From the NCBI RefSeq assembly GCF_014192335.1, contig NZ_JACHXU010000010.1, positions 225,816 to 289,815 of the forward strand: DNA of 64,000 bases, written 5' to 3'. A model generated the notes under the pieces. It searched no databases, had not been told where the DNA came from, and was given only the letters and a program-made list of their open reading frames with translations. A program made the translations under genes and the position numbers. Source of the stretch: Aporhodopirellula rubra (lineage in GTDB: Bacteria > Planctomycetota > Planctomycetia > Pirellulales > Pirellulaceae). Below are positions 44,754 through 53,841 of this stretch, piece after piece (the stretch's first letter is position 1; every line of letters begins with the position of its first letter).

Positions 44754-46070
44754 ATGACTCGATCCGTTCAGGCAGCGGTCGCGGCGATCGGAACGATCTG
44801 TTCGCTCGGCGTTGTGACGCTGATCGGCGGCTGCAACAGCGAGCCGAAACCGCTCGAGTTCGAACCGAACTTGGTTTATGCGATGAAGTATCAAATGAAG
44901 GAAGGCGTGCCGACGGAACAGGCGAGTGAGGACGCGTTCTGGTTGGTGACGGAAATGTTCGGCACTCCTGAAAATCCCAAATTGCCAACCGTCGTGACCG
45001 AAGACGATGATCTGGCATCGGTCGTCTCGTTAGAAAACTTGGTGAAGGCGTCCGGTCGCATTGGCGAAGAAGGACGCGGGCTGTACCAGACACACTGCGT
45101 CACGTGTCACGGCGTGACCGGAAACGGGCGCGGGGAGTTGTCGGCGACGATGAACCCTTACCCACGCGACTATCGCAAAGGTGTGTTCAAATTCAAATCG
45201 ACCGAACGTGGTGAAAAGCCGACCCGCGAAGATCTCGCCGGTTTGATCAAAAATGGCATCAACGGTTCGCGGATGGTGGCGATCCCGAACCTGACCGATG
45301 AAGACGTCGAGGCTCTCGTCGACTACGTCATCTATCTGTCATGGCGTGGCGAGCTGGAACGAATGTTGATGGACGACGCGATCTACGAATTGGACTTCGA
45401 AGAAGGTGATCGAATCATCAACCCTGCCAACCGCAACGCAGCCGATGAAGAATTGAAAGAGGAATTTGATGACGCGTGGGAATTGGCCGAAGAGTTCGTG
45501 ATGGACATCGGTGACGCGTGGTTGGAAGCTCCCGATGCGGTGGTCGAGGTTCCTGATCCACCGGCGGATTTCGTGGTGCCGGATTCTCACGAAGAGTACG
45601 TTGCCGCGATGGGGGATGATCGTGCCGAGACGTTAGTGGCGTCGGTTGCCCGTGGACGTGAACTGTTCAAAGGCAAGATTGCCGCGTGCAGCAAATGCCA
45701 TGGTGAAAACGGCCGAGGCGATGGTCAGAACACGGACTACGACGATTGGACGAAGGAATGGACATTGGGTATCGGAATCAAACCGGAGAATCGCGACGAG
45801 CTGATCAAGTTGCTTGCTCGCGGTGCGCTGCCGCCGGTTAATGCGAAACCACGTAACTTTGCCTTGGGTGCGTTCCATGGTGGGGCGAAAGCGAAAGACT
45901 TGTACATGCGAATCACGCAAGGCATCGAGGGATCACCCATGCCCGCGGTGACGTTTGTCGACGGTCAATTTGAAGAGGACGACGTCTGGCACCTGATCAA
46001 CTTCATCCGGTCGCTCCAAGAAGACGCCGAAGAAGAGTCCACGCCCGAACCCGCCCCACAACAAACCTAG
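44754..46070 (+). CDS. Diheme c-type cytochrome lipoprotein
   Basis: 438 residues from ATG 44754, which puts the lipobox LIGGC at the end of a 26-residue signal; an upstream ATG 44655 would add 33 residues before it. There are two cytochrome c domains: CVTCHGVTGNGRGE (about residue 117) and CSKCHGENGRGDG, each followed by a possible Met ligand region (SRMVAIPNLTDEDVEALVDY; GSPMPAVTFVDGQ). An acidic spacer separates them. It is probably a periplasmic electron carrier. The C-terminus is Glu/Pro-rich. The stop codon overlaps the MITE-like repeat. Confidence 0.88.
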   Translation: MTRSVQAAVAAIGTICSLGVVTLIGGCNSEPKPLEFEPNLVYAMKYQMKEGVPTEQASEDAFWLVTEMFGTPENPKLPTVVTEDDDLASVVSLENLVKASGRIGEEGRGLYQTHCVTCHGVTGNGRGELSATMNPYPRDYRKGVFKFKSTERGEKPTREDLAGLIKNGINGSRMVAIPNLTDEDVEALVDYVIYLSWRGELERMLMDDAIYELDFEEGDRIINPANRNAADEELKEEFDDAWELAEEFVMDIGDAWLEAPDAVVEVPDPPADFVVPDSHEEYVAAMGDDRAETLVASVARGRELFKGKIAACSKCHGENGRGDGQNTDYDDWTKEWTLGIGIKPENRDELIKLLARGALPPVNAKPRNFALGAFHGGAKAKDLYMRITQGIEGSPMPAVTFVDGQFEEDDVWHLINFIRSLQEDAEEESTPEPAPQQT

Positions 46071-46170
46071 AGCATTTTCATTTCTGTCGTAGCCACCGTC
46101 GCCCGACGGTGGACCACGTTCTCGCGAACGTAGCTACCTTTTGAAAACGACATCATTGAAAAAACGCTCT
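46069..46170 (+). repeat. MITE-like element, copy 1
   Basis: 102 bp with imperfect terminal inverted repeats (AGAGCATTTT and AAAACGCTCT) flanked by TA on both sides, and an internal perfect hairpin CCACCGTCG/CGACGGTGG. The left end shares its first two bases with the TAG stop of the cytochrome gene. It is clearly homologous to 53666-53765 and to the right half of 56845-56892. It has no coding capacity. Confidence 0.75.
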
Positions 46171-46205
46171 AAACGCACCGCAGCATCCGAGTCTTCAGTT
46201 GATAT

Positions 46206-46367
46206 CCGTAACGCAGGCTGCCAGCCTGCTAGTCCAGAACACGCACCCCAGTCTCCCAACCTGCCGCCCAGAATCGCACCCCAGTCTCCCAACCTGCCGT
46301 CCGAAACCGCACCCCAGTCTCCCAACCTGCGCTCCAAAACCGTAACGCAGGCTGCTAGCCTGCCAGG
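46206..46367 (+). repeat. GCAGGCTG hairpins flanking three 33-bp tandem units
   Basis: GCAGGCTG-C-CAGCCTGC (46213-46229) and GCAGGCTG-C-TAGCCTGC (46347-46363) bracket three 33-bp units that start CGCACCCCAGTCTCCC at 46242, 46275 and 46308. Both strands are open, which yields spurious Pro/Gln- or Arg/Gly-rich frames. It looks like a REP/intergenic-repeat cluster upstream of the permease gene. Confidence 0.75.
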
Positions 46368-46476
46368 CCCCAAAAACCACGACCCCGCCCTCGATCCGGC
46401 TAAGCTTCGAACATAGCCTTCGAACAAACCGATCGTGCCTATCCGCGGCGACGCCAGCAACCAACCGAGAGTATTG

Positions 46477-47781
46477 ATGGATCGACCGGCGCCGCCCGAC
46501 CTTCCGAACGGTTCGCTTGGCCAATGGTCACTCGCCACCCTCGTCATCGCGAGCATGATCGGTGCGGGCGTGTTTACGACGAGTGGGTTTGCGATCGCTG
46601 ACCTGGGAGATCCTCGCTGGGTTATGGTCGCGTGGGCGATCGGCGGCGTGATCGCCATCAGTGGCGCGATCAGTTACGGGCAACTCGCCCGGTTGTTGAC
46701 CGACAACGGTGGCGAGTATTTGTTCTTGTCGCGGTTCGTTCATCCCGCAGTCGGTTTCATTGCGGGATGGGTTTCGGTCTTGGCCGGATTCACCGGTGCC
46801 GGGGCGCTTGCCGCGATTGCGATGGAAACGTATGCGATCGGAGATTGGGAGCGACCCTCGTGGCTGCCTCCCGGTGGGATCGCGATTTGTTTGGTCGTCG
46901 TTTGTACGGTCGCGCATGCATTTCATACTCGACGCGGCGCGATTCGGCACAATGTTCTCGTGGCGGTGAAACTCCTGCTCATCGGTTGGTTCATTGTATG
47001 GTCGATCGGGTTATGGCCGAACTGGCATGTCGCCAACTCGTCGATGCCGCCAACGACGAAGCCGTCGTTGTTCACGATGGCCACCAGCGTGATGTGGATC
47101 TCGCTGAGTTATTGTGGATTCAATGCGGCGATCTATGTCGGACGTGAAGCCCGGCAGGGATGGAACGACATCGCCGGTGCGATGGTCAAAGCGACCGTTG
47201 GGGTGACACTGCTGTATCTCGTGCTCAACGCGATCATGGTGTTCGGCGCGGCACCCGACGAAATTCTCGGCAAACAGGACGTGGCAGCCGTGGCCGCGAA
47301 AGCGATCGGTGGCACGTCGCTCGCGAATCTGGTTCGTGTCGCGATCTGTTTGGGACTCGCGTCGAGCGTGTCGTCGACAATCATGGCGGGGCCGCGGGTT
47401 TATGCGAAGATGGCATCCGACGGTGTGCTGCCTCGTTGGTTTGACTCTGAGCAATCACCGCCGACGCGATCAGTCGTCCTGCAGGGCATCGCGATCGCGA
47501 TCGTGGTGAGCTTCGCCAGTCTGCAAGATTTGCTCTCGTATCTCGGTTTAACCTTGTCGCTGTGTTCGGCCGCGACGGTCGCAATCCTGCTCGGCAGCGG
47601 GCGATTGGGAGTGTCAATCAACCGGATCGGAATGGCTGCGGCCTGGTTCTATGTCGTCGCGACATCCGTCACGATCGGGTTGGCGGCGTGGCATCGTCCC
47701 GACAACGTCATCGCGACGGTGTTAACGATTGTTTCCGGTTTGATCGTCTACTCGCTCACGCTCCGGCGAGAAGCCGCGTAG
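46477..47781 (+). CDS. APC family amino-acid permease
   Basis: 434 residues from ATG 46477 (an upstream GTG 46435 is not needed). The first helix IASMIGAGVFTTSGFAIADLG contains the GAGVF substrate motif of APC permeases; about 12 membrane segments are visible. It imports amino acids or related compounds in the inner membrane; the substrate is unknown. Its 3' end overlaps the convergent SMP-30-like gene by 34 bp. Confidence 0.88.
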   Translation: MDRPAPPDLPNGSLGQWSLATLVIASMIGAGVFTTSGFAIADLGDPRWVMVAWAIGGVIAISGAISYGQLARLLTDNGGEYLFLSRFVHPAVGFIAGWVSVLAGFTGAGALAAIAMETYAIGDWERPSWLPPGGIAICLVVVCTVAHAFHTRRGAIRHNVLVAVKLLLIGWFIVWSIGLWPNWHVANSSMPPTTKPSLFTMATSVMWISLSYCGFNAAIYVGREARQGWNDIAGAMVKATVGVTLLYLVLNAIMVFGAAPDEILGKQDVAAVAAKAIGGTSLANLVRVAICLGLASSVSSTIMAGPRVYAKMASDGVLPRWFDSEQSPPTRSVVLQGIAIAIVVSFASLQDLLSYLGLTLSLCSAATVAILLGSGRLGVSINRIGMAAAWFYVVATSVTIGLAAWHRPDNVIATVLTIVSGLIVYSLTLRREAA

Positions 47782-48764
47782 ATCGGAGCCTTCCAATTGG
47801 ACGGCACGGCGAAGTCCGTTTCGGCGACAAAGAGTTTCCCGGCGTTGGGGCACTGTCGTTGATCTTCCGGCGGCATCGCCTCCGTCGCGGTCGTGATCAC
47901 CAGACGCATCGAATCGCCCATCGGCACCAAAGCCGGACACGTGTTTCGAGGTGAACCTAGCGTACGCCAAACACCTTCGAGCCGACCGGTTGCGAGATCG
48001 TACCAACGTGTTTCCCCGAAATCCGCCACATCGGGGCGGAAGATCGACACGATCACGCCATTGCCGTCGGGTGTCAAAATAGCACCGTCGGGGACGCCCG
48101 GATCGTCCGTTAGATCAATCAACGTATCGGGATCGCCGATCGATCCGTTTTCAACGTCGAGATCGTATTGGACGATCAGTTTGGTCGGCGAATCGATATC
48201 GACCAACTTCGTCTGGCCGGCCTGGTCGGTGCGAATCATCTTTCCGTTGCTGCAGATCTGGTCATCACGCAGCCGGATTAATCTCTCGTCGCTCACGCGA
48301 TACAGGTACAGACCTGCTTTCTTGTTTTCGAACTCGAGATCTTTCGTCCCGAAGATGAGATTGTCATTCCAAAGGACGCCATCGTTGATAATGGTGTTTT
48401 CAACATCCGCATCGATTCCCTCGCAGAACGTTTTCCAGGAACCGTCCGATGTGTCAAAGATTCCGAGTGATCGTTCGACGCCCGCAACGAATCGAGTCGG
48501 CATGGCGTCTGGCTGCGTCGTGGCACATGCGAACGCGAACCCGGGGCGACCAGGCAAATCAAACGATTGGTTCGTGGCGTTTTTAAGGTCCAGCAAATTG
48601 ATCGAACCACGCGTCGATGATTCACCGTGTTGGATCGCGACCCATGAGAGCCAACCGGCGACCGATAGGGGCGACGGACCTTCGGGCAAGAAACGCAACG
48701 CCGCGTTGTCCGGAATCGGGATCACCGAGGCGTCACGAACAACGGGATTGGATTGTAAACTCAT
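47748..48764 (-). CDS. SMP-30/gluconolactonase-like beta-propeller protein
   Basis: 338 residues, with no signal peptide. The propeller pattern is visible in VAIQHGESSTRGSINLLDL, DVENTIINDGVLWNDNLIFGTKD and PDGAILTPDGNGVIVS; the Asn/Asp metal positions of SMP-30 are plausible but I cannot place all of them. The family hydrolyses lactones or related esters. It is convergent with the permease and stands alone. Confidence 0.7.
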   Translation of the reverse strand: MSLQSNPVVRDASVIPIPDNAALRFLPEGPSPLSVAGWLSWVAIQHGESSTRGSINLLDLKNATNQSFDLPGRPGFAFACATTQPDAMPTRFVAGVERSLGIFDTSDGSWKTFCEGIDADVENTIINDGVLWNDNLIFGTKDLEFENKKAGLYLYRVSDERLIRLRDDQICSNGKMIRTDQAGQTKLVDIDSPTKLIVQYDLDVENGSIGDPDTLIDLTDDPGVPDGAILTPDGNGVIVSIFRPDVADFGETRWYDLATGRLEGVWRTLGSPRNTCPALVPMGDSMRLVITTATEAMPPEDQRQCPNAGKLFVAETDFAVPSNWKAPIYAASRRSVSE

Positions 48765-48929
48765 CAGAGGGACGCGGGGTTAGCGTTTGGGATTGATTCA
48801 CCAAGTAGGCTCATCGCAATGAGTCGTACCAGACAGCAAGTGCTATTCCAGAACGAACATTAGCGTTCGATACGACGCGAATTCATTGACGACCCGAATT
48901 CGTTGTTCAGCTACTTCGTAATCGGATTG

Positions 48930-49619
48930 CTAATACGGGACGTCGATTGCGTCGCAAAGGAAACGCATCCACGGTTTGACGTCGCGAATCAGGCCGACGA
49001 TTCGTTTAACAATATCGGGCTGCAGGAAGTCATCCCGCGTCAGCGGCGAGACCGCGATGAAGTCGATCCTTCGGAGGTCAATGATTTCAGGATGGTTTTT
49101 GTCGTAGTCACGCGGTGACGTTTTCAATGATTCGCCCGCGATTTCAAATGACGAACGAAATTTGCGTTGGTCACGAGCCTTTCGCCACGCCTTCGGATCT
49201 TGGTCGATCGCGTGTCGAATCGCGGCGAGCGTTTCACGTTGTGGTCGCCAACTCCCCGCAGCGACGAAACACTCATCGTATGCGAGATGAACGTATGCGC
49301 CCGGGGCATGGATGTCCTTGTCGGCTTGATGCCGCAATGAAATCCCGACGTTCGTCTTGTAGGGCGTTTTGTCTTTGGAAAACCGCGTGTCACGGTGGAT
49401 CCGCATCAACGAACCGCCGCTACGTTTGGCGACGACTTGCAACATCGGCGCCGAACGGCGCAGCGGGGCTTCCAACTGCCCGATCAAGTCCAAGACCGGC
49501 TTACGCAAATCACGTTCGTAACGCTCTTTGTTAGTCGCGAACCAGTCCCGATTGTTGTTGCGAGCGAGATCGTCGAGAAATTCAAACAGTCCCGTCGAAA
49601 TCGGAGACGCCACCGCCAT
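48930..49619 (-). CDS. DUF2461 family protein
   Basis: 229 residues matching DUF2461 throughout: FLDDLARNNNRDWFATNKERYE, RDTRFSKDKTPYKTNVG, HLAYDECFVAAGSWRP and the C-terminal RIDF..SPLTRDDF. The function is unknown; the fold is soluble. The stop of the upstream DUF4261 gene overlaps its start (TGATG), so the two are coupled. Confidence 0.9.
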   Translation of the reverse strand: MAVASPISTGLFEFLDDLARNNNRDWFATNKERYERDLRKPVLDLIGQLEAPLRRSAPMLQVVAKRSGGSLMRIHRDTRFSKDKTPYKTNVGISLRHQADKDIHAPGAYVHLAYDECFVAAGSWRPQRETLAAIRHAIDQDPKAWRKARDQRKFRSSFEIAGESLKTSPRDYDKNHPEIIDLRRIDFIAVSPLTRDDFLQPDIVKRIVGLIRDVKPWMRFLCDAIDVPY

Positions 49620-50626
49620 CAGGACGACTCGTCCGATCCGTCATTGTTCTCCGGTGCAGCGACCGGTTCGTCGCTAAGGCCAGGGATCGCACATTGCGGT
49701 GGAACTTCCCGGTCGTCTTGCGGGAGACATCGCAACACCTTGCGCTGCGGCGAGCCGATGCTGCCTTCGAGTTCCCAAACTCGCCAAATCACATCGCCGG
49801 GGCCTTCCATCGAATCACCACTTTCGATCGGCTCTTCGGCCTCTTCGAGGAAACAGGTCACGAGGCGAAGGAACTGCTCGACTTCGGCAAAGTCATAACT
49901 CTCGGCATGGAAACACGCTTCCACATCGAGCAGATCGAGTTGAGCGTTACCGACCGTGTCCATTGACGCCCAGTCATCATCGAGGCGGAACAAACGGACG
50001 TTCGACCACAGGTCCAGTGGCGGGAAGTCGTTCTCTTCAGCGAACTCGAAACTTTCGTTCAGCGTCGCCAAATCCCGGAGGACTTCGCCGTTCGGGTTGA
50101 AGTAACAGATTGCTTGGGGCAGTTCCGTGATTGCCGCAGCGATTTCGGTAACGAGTGCGAGTTCATCGAACGATTCGTAATCGTCGGGCAAGATCGGCGC
50201 GTCGTCATCCTGTCCGAGAACGTACGAGCTGCGAACCCGAACGAACGCTTTGGGCTGGTCACCGATTTCGCGTCCGGCTTCCCATACCCACGATTGTTCA
50301 CTGGCACGTTTAAGCGATCCAGGCGAATTGTGTGGCCCGAAGTTTCCGAGCCCGAAGGCTTCGTGAATTTTGCGGTCGATCTCCGAATCGCTGTCGGGGT
50401 CACCCATCGCGTCAGGCCACGGTTGATCGACAACGTCGACGACGACCTTTCCGCTGCCGTCCTCGTCCATGTTCATGAGGACGGCGGGACCGAGAAACGT
50501 CCAATCTTCAGAGGCCTCGATCGGATCGGATGGGTAGAACTCGTCGATGGTCGCGGCGATGTCTTGGATGCTCACGCTCTCTCGTAGCAAAACCACGATG
50601 CCTTGGGTGAAAAGTCCCTTAGCCAT
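49619..50626 (-). CDS. DUF4261-like protein
   Basis: 335 residues from ATG 50626, which has GAGGA 8 nt upstream; a longer frame would add 26 residues. The N-terminus AKGLFTQGIVVLLRE and the middle EIAAAITELPQAICYFNPNGEVLRD are DUF4261-like. The protein is acidic and soluble. It is coupled to the DUF2461 gene. The function is unknown. Confidence 0.72.
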   Translation of the reverse strand: MAKGLFTQGIVVLLRESVSIQDIAATIDEFYPSDPIEASEDWTFLGPAVLMNMDEDGSGKVVVDVVDQPWPDAMGDPDSDSEIDRKIHEAFGLGNFGPHNSPGSLKRASEQSWVWEAGREIGDQPKAFVRVRSSYVLGQDDDAPILPDDYESFDELALVTEIAAAITELPQAICYFNPNGEVLRDLATLNESFEFAEENDFPPLDLWSNVRLFRLDDDWASMDTVGNAQLDLLDVEACFHAESYDFAEVEQFLRLVTCFLEEAEEPIESGDSMEGPGDVIWRVWELEGSIGSPQRKVLRCLPQDDREVPPQCAIPGLSDEPVAAPENNDGSDESS

Positions 50627-50849
50627 AAAAAATCCTCGGTTTGGTAGTTTATCTCGCCCGATCGTTCGGGCGCGGTGTTGCGGGCATCTTGCGGTCGAAA
50701 CCAAACGGCCAGTTTAGGTTGAGATCACCGCGGGAGAAACCGGGCTTCAGCGGGCTTCGCGCAGCCGACGCTTTGATTAACCTGCCGAAATCGCACGACT
50801 GGAATGCCCTTCAGTTTGATGCCCCCCGGTTTGTTTGGATTGGAAAAGG

Positions 50850-51806
50850 ATGAGCGACGTGGCGGAATCTCACATCGAACTCGAAACCGCACGTCCCACG
50901 CACTGGCGGCGGGCGGTCGGCGTGGGGGTGATTACCGGATTGTTGCCCGTTGCTCTCGTCGTGACGTGTTATTTGCAACAAGGATTCGTCGCCGCGGGAC
51001 GCTGTGCCACCGATCTCGTCATGCCCGTCGCGGGGATGTGGATGGGATTGTTGGCGTGCACGATTTGGCACGCGAGTCTTCGGAATCGTGGCCCCGCATT
51101 CGCGTTCTTCGGACTATTTGCACTCTGGTCAATCGTCGGCAACGGATACTTCAATCGATCCCTAATGTCACGGGTCGAGGCTCCGCTGGTCACGGACCCG
51201 AATCCCGCGTTTGAAAAATGGACGACCTTGCCGGATGGGCGAGAAGGGCAATTACCGCTCGACGCCGCCGTCACGCTGGGCGGATCCGCCGGACTCATTA
51301 CGGACGGATTCGCCGAAGTCTATAGGGACGGCGAGCGGATCGTTTCGGCCGCCCAGGCCTATCATGCAGGGATGACGCAAACCATCATCACGACGGGGAC
51401 CTCCAGCGACGGGATCGGGAATCCATCGGAAGTCGGCCGCGAGCTGCTCGTTTCGTTGAACGTTCCCGACGAACACATCTTTTCGATTGAGGGCGAAAAC
51501 ACGAGCCAGGAAATGGCGTCGCTCGCCGAATTCCTGCAAAATCCACCACAGGCTTGGCTCGAGCAAATCAATGCTTCGGTGGGCGAAAAGTATCAGATCG
51601 GATTGATCACCAGTGCTTTCCACATCCCCAGGGCCATTCGACTGGCGAAGACCAACGGTCTCGATCTGATTCCGCTGCCGTGTGCGTTTCGAAACGAACA
51701 AACCAACCGGCCTTTCCTCGCGGCGAGCTTGGTGCCTAACGCGGAGCACCTCGCTAATTTCGGTCAAGCGACCAAGGAAATACTGGCTTGGTTCCTGGGC
51801 CGGTGA
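50850..51806 (+). CDS. YdcF/SanA-type (DUF218) membrane protein
   Basis: 318 residues from ATG 50850 (a TTG 15 bp upstream is possible). Three membrane segments lie in the first ~110 residues, then a DUF218 domain with VTLGGSAGL, RIVSAAQAYHAG, IEGENTSQEMASL and LITSAFHIPRAIRLA. DUF218 proteins such as ElyC act in envelope carrier-lipid metabolism. It stands alone. Confidence 0.85.
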   Translation: MSDVAESHIELETARPTHWRRAVGVGVITGLLPVALVVTCYLQQGFVAAGRCATDLVMPVAGMWMGLLACTIWHASLRNRGPAFAFFGLFALWSIVGNGYFNRSLMSRVEAPLVTDPNPAFEKWTTLPDGREGQLPLDAAVTLGGSAGLITDGFAEVYRDGERIVSAAQAYHAGMTQTIITTGTSSDGIGNPSEVGRELLVSLNVPDEHIFSIEGENTSQEMASLAEFLQNPPQAWLEQINASVGEKYQIGLITSAFHIPRAIRLAKTNGLDLIPLPCAFRNEQTNRPFLAASLVPNAEHLANFGQATKEILAWFLGR

Positions 51807-51981
51807 ATCAATTCACTCGATCAATCCGCCCACGTTGATTTTCGCCATAGGCAGCTTCTCATTCGCATCAGCCACCATCATCAACCAAATCGTGGCCCGT
51901 GTTTTGGCTAGTACGATGCGGGCAAAATGAATTCAGGCGACCACACTTACCGTCGACGAGCACGTCATCCATCAAAACGTT

Positions 51982-52749
51982 CTAGTCAATCTGCGGTGAC
52001 GGGTGCGATTGGGCATGGTGAGCGGTTTTGTGGACGATCGGAAACCACCGCAGCACCCAGATCGCGATTGATGTCGCCACGGTGAACGCGAAGGTCACCA
52101 CTGCCAACAATCCACTGAGCGTGGTCGGGTCGGACGTGTGTTGCATCAGAGACCATGCCGAAAAACAGCCCGCGGCAAGAGCCAAGAGCCCGATGGCAAA
52201 CTCGCACGCGTGAGCGACCGCCCGCTCGTGGTTGCGAATCGCCGATGCTCGCAAAAATCCGAGAATCGCGGCTTCGCTGATCATCCACATCGCGAACAGC
52301 ACCGCCAGGAAAAGCGGCAGCAGGTTGAGCGAGAAATTCCCGGCACGATCGGACAACAGCATCCAGAAGCCTGCCCCGCCGACCAGGATTTTCAGAAAGT
52401 TCGCTATCCAAAGCGAAAAACGCTCGCGTCGAGGCGTGAAACTGCAGCAAACGCCCCCAATCAACGCCACCAGCATCAACACCATCAGCGACAGCAGGTG
52501 TCCGTGATGCGAATGGAAATACCGCACCAGATTAGCCGAATCGCTGGTCCAAATCGACATCGCGGTGGAGAGCCAAACGGGCAGCAGCAGCACGAAATAC
52601 ACGCCCAAGACGATTTGGCCGACCCGAATCAGCCGCCGGGAGGTGTCGTCGATTGATTCCTCCTCCGTTTTGGGCGAAGGTTTCTCGACGCCCTGCGGAC
52701 GCGGTTCGTCAACGAAATTGCTGGATTGATAGGGGTTGGTTGCACTCAT
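51982..52749 (-). CDS. Membrane protein with NPYQSS N-terminus
   Basis: 255 residues. It starts MSATNPYQSSNF, the same N-terminal motif as the protein at 20795, then about six membrane segments from residue 45 onward with almost no loops of size. No enzyme motif is seen. The only visible similarity to the first protein is the N-terminal motif. Confidence 0.6.
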   Translation of the reverse strand: MSATNPYQSSNFVDEPRPQGVEKPSPKTEEESIDDTSRRLIRVGQIVLGVYFVLLLPVWLSTAMSIWTSDSANLVRYFHSHHGHLLSLMVLMLVALIGGVCCSFTPRRERFSLWIANFLKILVGGAGFWMLLSDRAGNFSLNLLPLFLAVLFAMWMISEAAILGFLRASAIRNHERAVAHACEFAIGLLALAAGCFSAWSLMQHTSDPTTLSGLLAVVTFAFTVATSIAIWVLRWFPIVHKTAHHAQSHPSPQID

Positions 52750-52893
52750 GGCCGGCCGGTTCTGGCAAAAACGGATGATTTTCCGGAATTATCCGCAAGA
52801 CCGGCATAGTTTGACACGATAGAAGTACTACGCAAGCGAACTGCAAGCAAAGCTGCGTCGGCAGCACGTCAATCGCTTGCTTTATCGAACACG

Positions 52894-53505
52894 ATGAAAC
52901 CACGGAAGGTTACTCGGATGACCCGGTATTTGAATTCAACTCTGTCTCGCATCTGTCTCTGGTCGTTGGCGATCATGACAATCGCCTCCACCGGATGTTA
53001 CGGTCTCGGCGGCAGCAACATCAACTTAGGGTTCCTTGAGTATCCGATCCCCGTCAGCCCGTACTACCAGTTCTTGCAGGAACAAAAGTTCCACAACAAA
53101 GAACGTTATGACCGGGTGCCGATCCTCGGCCCAACGACCTCGGGTGGTACCGCGGTTGCGTTGGACCCACCGAGTGATGACGAAGTGATGCAGGCTCTCG
53201 AGCAAGCACGTCCGGTCCAAGGCGGTATTCCGCTGCTGTGGGAAAAACAACGCAACGACGTGCGGATCATCAAAGAGAAGATCGCCGACTACATCGACCC
53301 GCCGCGTTTCTATCCGTTGATCGGCCCGGCACAGTTGCACCACGCTCACTACAAGTGCACGATCTACTTCGACGAACGTACCACCGTCGGCTACCCGGTC
53401 CCGCACACGCTGCATGACCGCGAAGCGATCGAAGTCGTCTATGTTGACCATAACCACTTCCACATGGTCGGCGACGTCGAGCCTTACACCACGCCGAACC
53501 TCTAA
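52894..53505 (+). CDS. Hypothetical planctomycete lipoprotein
   Basis: 203 residues. The signal ends at a lipobox-like IASTGC (about residue 35), then a soluble His/Tyr-rich domain (YPLIGPAQLHHAHYKCTIYFDE, YVDHNHFHMVGDVE). It is perhaps metal-binding, but no family is recognised. ATG 52894 or 52918 could be the start. A terminator follows. Confidence 0.65.
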   Translation: MKPRKVTRMTRYLNSTLSRICLWSLAIMTIASTGCYGLGGSNINLGFLEYPIPVSPYYQFLQEQKFHNKERYDRVPILGPTTSGGTAVALDPPSDDEVMQALEQARPVQGGIPLLWEKQRNDVRIIKEKIADYIDPPRFYPLIGPAQLHHAHYKCTIYFDERTTVGYPVPHTLHDREAIEVVYVDHNHFHMVGDVEPYTTPNL

Positions 53506-53550
53506 GCCGGCGTTCGTAACCCAACGATCGAACAATCGCCTGAATCGCAC

Positions 53551-53589
53551 TCGGCCCTCACCGGCCGACTGCGGTGCCAGGCGTTTTTT
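53551..53589 (+). terminator. Probable terminator of the lipoprotein gene
   Basis: TCGGCC/GGCCGA stem (53551-53556, 53563-53568) with a T-run TTTTTT at 53584-53589. The spacing between stem and T-run is long, so it may be an extended structure. Confidence 0.45.
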
Positions 53590-53665
53590 CGTTTGGCGAC
53601 GAAAGCGTCTCGCGTCAGTAATCGTTTCTCTCAGTGGGCAACGATAACAGCACGACCAATTCCCT

Positions 53666-53765
53666 AGAGCATCTCCATTGTTGTAGCTACCGTCGCTAGA
53701 CGGTGGAGCAGGTTTGGGCGAACGTATCTATCTCTGAAAACCCGCGTCATGCAAAGAAACGCTCT
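53666..53765 (+). repeat. MITE-like element, copy 2
   Basis: 100 bp, the same family as 46069-46170. It starts AGAGCATCTC and ends GAAACGCTCT, with an internal ACCGTC/GACGGT hairpin. It lies in the gap between the lipoprotein gene and the ABC permease gene, which otherwise holds the terminator at 53551. Confidence 0.72.
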
Positions 53766-53841
53766 TCGGTACAGGTCGATGAGTCGGCTTGATGCTTCTG
53801 CAAACGTCGAACGCACATCACCACAAACCGACACTTTCCCG

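Noticed and set aside
46242-46340. A second CRISPR array
   Set aside because: Only three contiguous 33-bp units without spacers; a tandem repeat.
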